Origin: Tannerella forsythia
GTDB taxonomy: Bacteria; Bacteroidota; Bacteroidia; Bacteroidales; Tannerellaceae
Assembly (NCBI RefSeq): GCF_001006485.1
Contig: NZ_JUET01000058.1
Span: forward strand, 423,254-487,253
DNA: 64,000 nt
Direction: 5' to 3'
Positions 57,900-64,000 of this stretch are shown in pieces. Each line of letters starts with the position of its first letter. Within the stretch, counting starts at the first letter, position 1. The notes under the pieces were generated by a model. That model saw only the letters and a program-made list of their open reading frames with translations. It was not told where the DNA came from and did not search any database. The position numbers and the translations under genes were made by a program.

Positions 57900-60290
57900 T
57901 CAAAAAAATATACCTGCCAAGTGATAGACGGTAAAAGCAGCGATCCATGCGATCCCCGTGTTGTAGATTATGGAGAAAGCCGCCCATTTCCGGCTTCCCG
58001 TTTCTTTGGCAATTGCTGCAATCGAGGCGATGCAGGGGAAATAGAGCAGGACGAAAACGAGGAACGCGAGTGCCGAACGTGGTGTGAAATCGCCGGAGGT
58101 GCGCAGCGTATTGGAAAGCGTCGTTTCATCTTCATTACGATACAGTACGCCGAGGGTGCTGACGATCACCTCCTTTGCCGGAGAGCCGGAGATCAGGGCA
58201 ATGGCAGCTTTCCAGTTTAGTCCGAACGGATGCACGACCGGTTCGCAGAACTTCCCTAATTGTCCGAGATATGAGTTTTCATAGTGTTGTGAAGCGGCTA
58301 CTTCGGTCTCTGCTACGTCGGCCGACACATCGGCCGACGGACGCGGATAATAGCTCAGAAACCAAATGATCACCGATGCCACAAGTACAACGCCGCCAAT
58401 CTTTCGCAGGTATTGTTCGCCTTTATCCCACATGTGTCTGAGCGTAGCGCGCAAGGTGGGCATGCGATAGGGGGGAAGCTCCATCACAAAAGGTGTTTCG
58501 TCGGCTTTGAATACGCCCCAACGAAGCAACCGTGCCGTGACCACCGCGACTCCGATACCAAAGAAATAAAGCAAGACGAGTACGGTGCCTGCACTATTCG
58601 GGAAGAACGTTCCTGCCAGCAGAAGATAAACGGGCAGGCGGGCACTGCACGACATGAACGGGTTAATCAGAATCGTGATTAACCGGCTGCTGTGGCTTTC
58701 GATCGTACGTGTAGCCATAATGGCGGGCACATTACATCCGAATCCCATCAGCAAAGGGATAAATGACTTGCCGTGTAATCCCATCCGGTGCATGATGCGA
58801 TCCATGATGAATGCCGCGCGAGCCATATAGCCCGAATCTTCCATTAATGAAATGAAAAGATACAGGACCAGAATGTTCGGTAGGAAAACGGCCACGCTAC
58901 CTACTCCGCCAATGATGCCGTTCACGAGCAAATCTTTCAATGCTCCGTCTGCCATGGATGAGGCAATCCACTCGCCGAGACGAGCGAATCCCGTTTCGAT
59001 CCACTCCTGTGGGAAAGCGCCGAGCCAGAACGTAGTCATGAAGGTGAGCCACATCAGGAAAATGAAGATGGGGAAACCCAACCATCGGTTGGCTACCAGA
59101 CGGTCGATAAAGCCCGTCTTTCGCTGTATATCCTGATTGCCGGGTATATAAACTTCCTGCAAGGCACCGGCAATAAAGCCGTATTTGAAATCAATGACAG
59201 TCGTCTCAATGTCATCGTTCAGCTGACGTTTGAGTCGTGCCTTTGCCTGGTGTGCCGCATCTTTCCATGTGGCATAATTCCCACAGTGACTGAGCATACG
59301 TTCGGCTTCACTGTCGTCTTCCAGCATCCTCAGTGCCCAATAACGGGGAGGAAACTGATAGGGAAGTTCGTCGGCCGCTTGCATCTTTTGGGAGAGTTTG
59401 TCGACCTCAAGCTCGATTGCCGTACCGTAATTGATCTGTATATGACGCTGGATCGTACTGCGATTCTCGAAGATGTCGATGACCTTATTCAGCAACTCAT
59501 GGAGTCCTTTCCCATTTTTGGCTACCGTTGGAGTCATCGGGATGCCGATCATCGCACCAAGATGATGGTAATCGAGTGTGGCACCGCTGGTCGCAAGCTC
59601 GTCGTACATATTGAGCGCAACGACGGTGGGCTGGCTCAAGTCAATCAACTCGGTCGTCAGGTATAGGTTGCGTTCAAGGTTCGATGCCGATACGACATTG
59701 ATAATGACATCGGGTTGATGATCGAAAATATGCTGTCGGACGTAGCGCTCTTCCGGGGAGTAGGGAGAGAGTGAATAAGTACCGGGTAAGTCGGTGATGC
59801 TAAATTTATAACCGTTGTATGTAAAGTGTCCGTTCTTGGCTGCTACCGTAACGCCGCCGTAATTGCCCACGTGTTCGCGTCCGCCCGAAAGGATATTAAA
59901 GAGCGATGTCTTACCACTGTTCGGATTGCCCACCAAGGCAATACGAATGACGTTCTTACGTTGGGTTACAGACGGGGAGCCGTTGTGTACGATGACAATA
60001 TCATTGCCTGCTACGGCATTCGGACGGGTATTGTTTGTTTCTTCCATAGCAGCTTTCTCCGCCTCTTCTTCCGTAAGGATTTCAATCATTGCTGCTTCGC
60101 TACGGCGAAGCGATACTTCGTATCCCATCACGGAATACTTCACAGGGTCGTTCAGCGGCGAGTTGAGTACGGACATCACGTGTTGGCCGCGAACAAAACC
60201 CATTTCGATGATACGTCGCCGAAAAGCGCCATGCCCCGTAACGCGTACGATCACTCCCGATTCACCGTTATGCAAGTCCGATAATTTCAT
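57900..60290 (-). CDS. feoB: FeoA-FeoB fusion ferrous iron transporter
   Basis: A 796-aa fusion. The N-terminal FeoA-like SH3 domain spans 1-75 (MKLSDLHNGESGVIVRVTGH; IIEMGFVRGQHV). The FeoB G domain spans about 115-280: G1 GNPNSGKTSLFN, switch NYGGVTVAAKNG, G3 DLPGTYSLSPYSPEE, G4-like NMYDE. The membrane core with gate motifs includes LMGFGCNVPAIMATRTIE (~545) and the second half (ALISGSPAKEVIVSTLGVLY near 715). It imports Fe2+ across the inner membrane. The fusion is common in Bacteroidota. I start at MKLSDL (60290) because the promoter at 60313-60343 excludes the upstream in-frame Met. Confidence 0.93.
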   Translation of the reverse strand: MKLSDLHNGESGVIVRVTGHGAFRRRIIEMGFVRGQHVMSVLNSPLNDPVKYSVMGYEVSLRRSEAAMIEILTEEEAEKAAMEETNNTRPNAVAGNDIVIVHNGSPSVTQRKNVIRIALVGNPNSGKTSLFNILSGGREHVGNYGGVTVAAKNGHFTYNGYKFSITDLPGTYSLSPYSPEERYVRQHIFDHQPDVIINVVSASNLERNLYLTTELIDLSQPTVVALNMYDELATSGATLDYHHLGAMIGIPMTPTVAKNGKGLHELLNKVIDIFENRSTIQRHIQINYGTAIELEVDKLSQKMQAADELPYQFPPRYWALRMLEDDSEAERMLSHCGNYATWKDAAHQAKARLKRQLNDDIETTVIDFKYGFIAGALQEVYIPGNQDIQRKTGFIDRLVANRWLGFPIFIFLMWLTFMTTFWLGAFPQEWIETGFARLGEWIASSMADGALKDLLVNGIIGGVGSVAVFLPNILVLYLFISLMEDSGYMARAAFIMDRIMHRMGLHGKSFIPLLMGFGCNVPAIMATRTIESHSSRLITILINPFMSCSARLPVYLLLAGTFFPNSAGTVLVLLYFFGIGVAVVTARLLRWGVFKADETPFVMELPPYRMPTLRATLRHMWDKGEQYLRKIGGVVLVASVIIWFLSYYPRPSADVSADVAETEVAASQHYENSYLGQLGKFCEPVVHPFGLNWKAAIALISGSPAKEVIVSTLGVLYRNEDETTLSNTLRTSGDFTPRSALAFLVFVLLYFPCIASIAAIAKETGSRKWAAFSIIYNTGIAWIAAFTVYHLAGIFF

Positions 60291-60312
60291 TTTCTCCTTT
60301 ATTTTTGCACAG

Positions 60313-60343
60313 CAAAAATAAGTTGCTTTTATAAGTTTGTCAA
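60313..60343 (-). promoter_or_regulatory. Promoter of feoAB
   Basis: On the minus strand: TTG (60341-60343), 20 bp, TATTTTTG (60313-60320), then 22 bp to the ATG at 60290. No clear Fur box is recognised. Confidence 0.65.
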
Positions 60344-60409
60344 TCCCCATTATTGGGGGTATGCGAAGGAGAGGTGTACAGAAAGGGAGATAGAATTTCT
60401 TGGATACCA

Positions 60410-60441
60410 AAAAGTCCGAGCTTGTGAAAGCCCGGACTTCT
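60410..60441 (-). terminator. Terminator of the small secreted-protein gene
   Basis: AAGTCCGAGC (60412-60421) pairs with GCCCGGACTT (60430-60439), one mismatch. Read leftwards the stem is followed by TTTTTGG. Confidence 0.7.
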
Positions 60442-60462
60442 CACAATCTTTAATTTCGTCGG

Positions 60463-60858
60463 TCAATTGGTTTGATTGACCCAATACATCTCCTGCAAGC
60501 TGTCCGCACGAAGCCTCTTGCTGCGGTTATTGTACGTCAGATTCAATAATCCGAGGTAGCTTCTGTACTGATCTTCGGTCAGTGTCTCCTTCATCAGTTT
60601 CAGGTTACCATAGATGGCTTGTTCCATCTTTTTTTCCCTCGCATCTTTATTGGAATAGGACAAGCTTTTCTGTTGCATCTCCATAAAATAATCGTTTATT
60701 TCGACTACTTCTCTTACTTGCTGTGCATCCAACTGTAAATAGCGACTCAACTGTGTCATATCAATAACTACAGGAAGCTGATCCGAATGCCTGTTTCCCG
60801 CAAAACTCATGGTTACACTTACTAACAAGGCTGTAACAACCAAACTCAAACGTTTCAT
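60463..60858 (-). CDS. Small secreted protein of unknown function
   Basis: A 131-aa protein with a signal peptide (MKRLSLVVTALLVSVTMSFA, cut before GNRHS). A mostly helical mature part follows: LDAQQVREVVEINDYFMEMQ, QAIYGNLKLMKETLTEDQYR, LGLLNLTYNNRSKRL. The 'LT-x-x-Q-Y' helix pattern recalls small periplasmic Spy/CpxP-like proteins, but I cannot assign it to that family. The ATG at 60870 (MNRV) is an alternative start. A hairpin terminator follows. Confidence 0.7.
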   Translation of the reverse strand: MKRLSLVVTALLVSVTMSFAGNRHSDQLPVVIDMTQLSRYLQLDAQQVREVVEINDYFMEMQQKSLSYSNKDAREKKMEQAIYGNLKLMKETLTEDQYRSYLGLLNLTYNNRSKRLRADSLQEMYWVNQTN

Positions 60859-60870
60859 AACTCTATTCAT

Positions 60871-61231
60871 TTTACTGTTTATATTCTTTTTTATTATTCT
60901 TCAAAGACTATCGGGATGAGGCCCGGTTGTCGTTTGTCTGCGATGCAAAGATGGGGTGAAAAGGATGCGTTTGTTTCCAATTTCCCAGCATCGCGAAAAA
61001 AAAGGAAGTGATTACGAAAAAAGAGCGGTCTTGGGGTTGCTTCGTGAGGCTTAGATTGAATTGTAACGGTTTGAACCATAAAAGATAGAGAAATAAGCAT
61101 AACTGGCGGATTTTTCAGGCAAAGGCGAAAAAAACATCGGTAAAGACGAAAAAGAGGCTGTTCATCGTCCCTTCCATTTTAGAAAAACGGGCGAAATATT
61201 TTCATATCTTTGCAAACAAAGAAATATCGTC
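60871..61231. other. Intergenic region before the LytS-like gene
   Basis: No gene is seen. On the minus strand CATCTTTG near 60945 is a one-mismatch promoter element for the small secreted-protein gene. On the plus strand TATCTTTG at 61205-61212 precedes the kinase gene. The middle is plain sequence without repeats. Confidence 0.5.
61205..61212 (+). promoter_or_regulatory. Promoter -7 element of the LytS/LytT operon
   Basis: TATCTTTG, 19 bp before the ATG at 61232. Confidence 0.5.
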
Positions 61232-62329
61232 ATGTTTACAATAAAAAAAATTACATCGGTACAAGCGTTGCTCCTGTTCGGACTGTTAATGGGTGTCTTT
61301 ATCATTTATCCGAATATTGCTCAGATACCGTGGGATATTCCGAGACTTGTACAAAGTGCCGGAACAGATGGGGCGGCGATGCAGATTTTTGTAAATGGTG
61401 TGAAAATCAATTGTGTGTGTTTTGAAAGTTTGACTGGTTTCTGGCTTTTTTTCATTTTCCGCTATCTGTTTTTTAGCGTTACTATCTGGGCACTGCTGAT
61501 CATCAACATCAAAAAAATCAAACAGCCTGCTTTTACCCGACGTATCTTCCTGACGGCTGCTGTCACGGCACTGGTTTATGGCCTCTATATTCTGATTTCG
61601 TTATCAATCAATAAGCATGTTGATTGCTTCACCATTCACTTGTTGTTTCAGTTTGTCGTGGCCTGTGTACTGTGTGTGCTTATCGGTTACGCGGGGGCTT
61701 TGTATTCGGTACAGCGTGAGAAGGAGCTGGAGATTGAGCGGTTGAAGAGGGAAATGCTGCAAAGTCGTTGCGACGCGCTGGCTAACCAGATCAATCCGCA
61801 TTTCTTCTTTAATTCGCTCAACGGTTTGACGTATCTTATCCGAAGCGACGACAAAGAGCGGACATTGGAATTTGTGAACAAGCTCTCGAACGTATTCCGC
61901 TTCATTTTGCAGAGCGACAAGAAAGGGCTCGTAACGCTGAACGAAGAACTGAATTTTCTCGATTCGTTCCGCTATCTGCTCGAAGTCCGTTTTGCCGATA
62001 AATTGACGTTTGACATCCGGGTGGAGGCGTCTGCCACGGCCATGAAACTGCCGGTGCTGTCGCTTCTCCCCCTCGTTGATAATGCCGTAGTGCATAACGC
62101 GATCGACAGCGAGCATAAGATACACATGGTTATCGCCACCCGTAGCGACAGCGATTCGGGCGAAACGGTACTGACCGTTTCCAACCCCACCTATCCGAAA
62201 CTGGAAAAGCCGGTCACAAACGGCACCGGACTGACAAACCTGAGCGCACGTTTCCGGTTGATGGTACACAAAGATATCCGTATTGAGCAGACAGACAATA
62301 TATTTACCGTTATTTTACCCTTGACCTAA
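61232..62329 (+). CDS. LytS-family sensor histidine kinase
   Basis: A 365-aa membrane kinase of the His_kinase (PF06580) type. Four TM segments lie within about residues 8-160 (VQALLLFGLLMGVFIIYP; GFWLFFIFRYLFFSVTIWAL; IFLTAAVTALVYGLYILISL; FQFVVACVLCVLIGYAGALY). A short coiled coil (QREKELEIERLKREML) follows. The phospho-His is in ANQINPHFFFNSLNGLTYLI (~185-204), and the ATPase N-box is in LSLLPLVDNAVVHNAI (~275). The sensory signal is unknown. The cognate LytTR regulator starts 18 bp downstream. Confidence 0.9.
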   Translation: MFTIKKITSVQALLLFGLLMGVFIIYPNIAQIPWDIPRLVQSAGTDGAAMQIFVNGVKINCVCFESLTGFWLFFIFRYLFFSVTIWALLIINIKKIKQPAFTRRIFLTAAVTALVYGLYILISLSINKHVDCFTIHLLFQFVVACVLCVLIGYAGALYSVQREKELEIERLKREMLQSRCDALANQINPHFFFNSLNGLTYLIRSDDKERTLEFVNKLSNVFRFILQSDKKGLVTLNEELNFLDSFRYLLEVRFADKLTFDIRVEASATAMKLPVLSLLPLVDNAVVHNAIDSEHKIHMVIATRSDSDSGETVLTVSNPTYPKLEKPVTNGTGLTNLSARFRLMVHKDIRIEQTDNIFTVILPLT

Positions 62330-62347
62330 AAAAGCATTGTATAAGCC

Positions 62348-63097
62348 ATGAATGTGTTAATTGTTGAAGATGAAACAGCAGCCAGTGAAAATCTGAGGAG
62401 GATACTGAGCGAGATGGATGATAGCCTTGATGTGAAAGGAGTGACGGAAAGTGTCAGCCAGACGGTTCAATGGTTGCAAACGCACGATGCACCCGATCTG
62501 ATATTCATGGATATCCATCTGTCGGACGGGTCGGCGTTCCATATTTTTCAGATGATTACCGTCGAGACACCCATTATTTTTACGACGGCGTACGACGAGT
62601 ATGCGCTCGATGCCTTTCGGGTTAACAGTATCGATTATATCCTGAAACCTGTCGATACGGAAGCCTTGAGGCGCGCGATAGAGAAATTTCGTAAACTGAC
62701 GAAGCGCGGCATGCAAGAGTACGTCACTCAGCAGGCGCAACTGACCCCGACGGGGAAATACATTCAGAAAATCCTGATCCCTGTGAAGGATAAGCTCGTT
62801 CCGGTTACACTCTCGGACGTCTCATTTTTTTATACGACCGAGAGCAATACGACAGTGCATCTGAGAGACGGCAAGGTTTATCCCTATGCCAAAACGCTCG
62901 ACAGCGTGATGCAGCACCTCAATCCCGACATGTTTTTCCGTGCCAACAAGCAATTCATTATTGCGCGTGAGAGCGTGACGAACATCACCGTTTGGTTTGA
63001 CAGTCGCTTGCTGGTCTCTTTGGATGCGCAGATGCCGGAACGCCTTTACGTGAGCAAAAACCGCGCGTCGGACTTTAAAAAGTGGATGGTCGGGTAG
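62348..63097 (+). CDS. LytTR-family response regulator
   Basis: A 249-aa regulator. The receiver domain spans 1-118 (VEDETAASENL at the N-terminus, phospho-Asp in LIFMDIHLSDGS near 57, Lys in YILKPVDTE near 103). A C-terminal LytTR DNA-binding domain spans about 148-245 (VKDKLVPVTLSDVSFFYTTE; DMFFRANKQFIIARESV). It pairs with the upstream LytS-type kinase. Regulons of such pairs in Bacteroidota are diverse, so no target is proposed. Confidence 0.92.
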   Translation: MNVLIVEDETAASENLRRILSEMDDSLDVKGVTESVSQTVQWLQTHDAPDLIFMDIHLSDGSAFHIFQMITVETPIIFTTAYDEYALDAFRVNSIDYILKPVDTEALRRAIEKFRKLTKRGMQEYVTQQAQLTPTGKYIQKILIPVKDKLVPVTLSDVSFFYTTESNTTVHLRDGKVYPYAKTLDSVMQHLNPDMFFRANKQFIIARESVTNITVWFDSRLLVSLDAQMPERLYVSKNRASDFKKWMVG

Positions 63098-63341
63098 TTT
63101 CCTCCACTCTTCATTAATTGCCTCAGGATGTTTTGCCGTGAAATCTTTCCGGATTCTTTCGTGATAAAATCATCTTTTTTGTTTTTTTATCGGAAATCCA
63201 TCATTCGTATTTAAACAATTGATTATCAGCTGATTGACAAGTTGTAAAATGCCATAAGTAATGATTTAGCGACCTATCTTCTGCAATGATATACAACGCT
63301 TTGCATAACTCGAATAACCTATTGCAAAGGTAATACTATCT

Positions 63342-63376
63342 ACGGAGAAAGACGAAACTTTCTCCGTTTTTCTTTT
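63342..63376 (+). terminator. Rho-independent terminator
   Basis: ACGGAGAAAG (63342-63351) pairs perfectly with CTTTCTCCGT (63358-63367), followed by TTTTCTTTT. It lies 245 bp after the LytT-like gene. Confidence 0.8.
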
Positions 63377-63434
63377 CTGACGGCTCTCTATTCAGACAGC
63401 TGATTCTATTTTTCATCTTATTGTTCATTGTTGT

Positions 63435-63470
63435 GGCAGTCTTATTTGTGAAGACTGCCTTTCATTTTTT
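63435..63470 (+). terminator. Second Rho-independent terminator-like hairpin
   Basis: GGCAGTCTT (63435-63443) pairs with AAGACTGCC (63451-63459), followed by TTTCATTTTTTT. Confidence 0.75.
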
Positions 63471-63809
63471 TCGCTCTGTCCTCTGCGGTGTTCCTCTCCA
63501 CGTTCCATTCTATGTATTCGCATCGGGATCGGTTGTTCGTTGTCAGCGGCAAAGGTAGTTCCGGCGTCTGACGGGCAAAAAGGTCAAGCGGCAAGCCGTT
63601 TAGACGACAATCTCCACACTTCCATTTCATTGCAGGTAGTATTCTCGCCGTAAAACCTTGTTTGTCCTAAGCCCTACCTTTTTTACGCCCCTGAAACGAA
63701 AACGACCGACCCGACGGAAAAACGCATAAAAAAAATGTCGGATATGCGAGAAGCTGGGAAAAAGAAAAAGTTGAAACTCAAACTCCCTCACCTCTGGAAT
63801 CCGCATAAA

Positions 63810-63957
63810 CCCAAATTACGCGATCCCCTGTTTGGTGTTTACCATTAATAATGGATGTGCAAATGTACGACAATGGTTACGTCAGGCTTACAGCCCTCCG
63901 CCGAGATGCGATGTCTTTTTCCCCAACGCTTCGCATTGGGCTGAATGATCTCGCCCC
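63810..63957. repeat. Dispersed ~150-bp repeat, copy 2
   Basis: Same ordered blocks as 8989-9140 (CCCAAATTACGCGAT, TTTACCATTAATAATGGATG, AATGTACGACAATGGTTACG, CCCCAACGCTTCGC), slightly diverged. A partial GTACATGATTCGG palindrome follows at 63966, exactly as at 9162. Confidence 0.75.
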
Positions 63958-63965
63958 CTATTTAT

Positions 63966-64000
63966 TAATGGTTAATTGTCATGCCGGGTACATGATTCGG
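63966..64000. repeat. Palindromic GTACCACGC repeat, partial at window edge
   Basis: AATGGTTAATTGTCATGCCG then GGTACATGATTCGG, where the window ends. It sits in the same order relative to the ~150-bp repeat as at 8989-9234, so the two repeats may travel together. Confidence 0.6.

Larger units (their letters stand above)
63098..63809. other. Long gene-free region downstream of the LytT-like gene
   Basis: No convincing protein gene is seen. It contains two terminator-like hairpins (63342-63376, 63435-63470) and a leftward promoter-like element (TACCTTTG on the minus strand, 63325-63332). An AT-rich stretch lies between 63150 and 63300. A small RNA is possible but not shown. Confidence 0.4.

Overview
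The window comes from a member of the Bacteroidota, order Bacteroidales, most likely Tannerella or a close relative. Support: a BspA-type leucine-rich-repeat surface protein with a type IX secretion C-terminal domain; a SusC/SusD pair with ECF sigma/FecR regulators; the RprXY two-component pair; FeoA-FeoB fusion; DUF4290, DUF4834 and DUF4469 proteins; and promoters with the Bacteroidota -7 element TAnnTTTG. The murA scar described below fits the known lack of murA/murB in Tannerella forsythia. The genus call is inference.

Layout. 1-6300: BspA-like gene, then repeat-rich DNA with a DUF4469 (HU-like) gene and a decayed duplicate of its leader and 5' end. 6458-9466: PIF1-type helicase, tRNA-Lys and more interspersed repeats. 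9467-17382: purL, rprXY, an outer-membrane barrel and a YgjP-like metalloprotein. 17740-26110: a glycan-utilisation locus (ECF sigma, FecR anti-sigma, SusC with STN domain, SusD, GH99-like lipoprotein), closed by a strong hairpin. 26268-28500: a short-chain dehydrogenase, then an AT-rich two-gene cassette (Clp-fold SDH protease plus a 68-aa protein) bracketed by a 13-bp direct repeat. 28666-38718: ppk1, an rRNA m5C methyltransferase, an LTA-synthase-like sulfatase, slyD, aroC, an S41 protease, DUF4834 and a beta-propeller lipoprotein. 38761-43547 (minus strand): the envelope/isoprenoid operon DUF4290 - [murA remnant] - rimM - M23 peptidase - dxr - rseP. 43761-47447: a ThiC-like protein and Tex. 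49079-52730: galactose operon galM - transporter - galK. 52977-63097: M64 peptidase, ABC-F ATPase, IMP dehydrogenase, FeoAB, a small secreted protein and a LytS/LytT pair. 63098-64000: no gene, repeats.

Two observations stand out. First, a 182-bp fossil of murA lies exactly where murA normally sits between the DUF4290 gene and rimM. The first ~31 codons, including the catalytic-site Lys22, and the last ~27 codons are still readable, and everything between is deleted. This is a direct sequence record of how the lineage lost the first committed step of peptidoglycan precursor synthesis. Second, the intact 513-aa ThiC homologue ends before the C-terminal Cys-rich radical-SAM cluster motif. It has also lost other signature active-site motifs, lacks a visible TPP riboswitch and stands outside any thi operon, so it is either a decaying or a repurposed ThiC.
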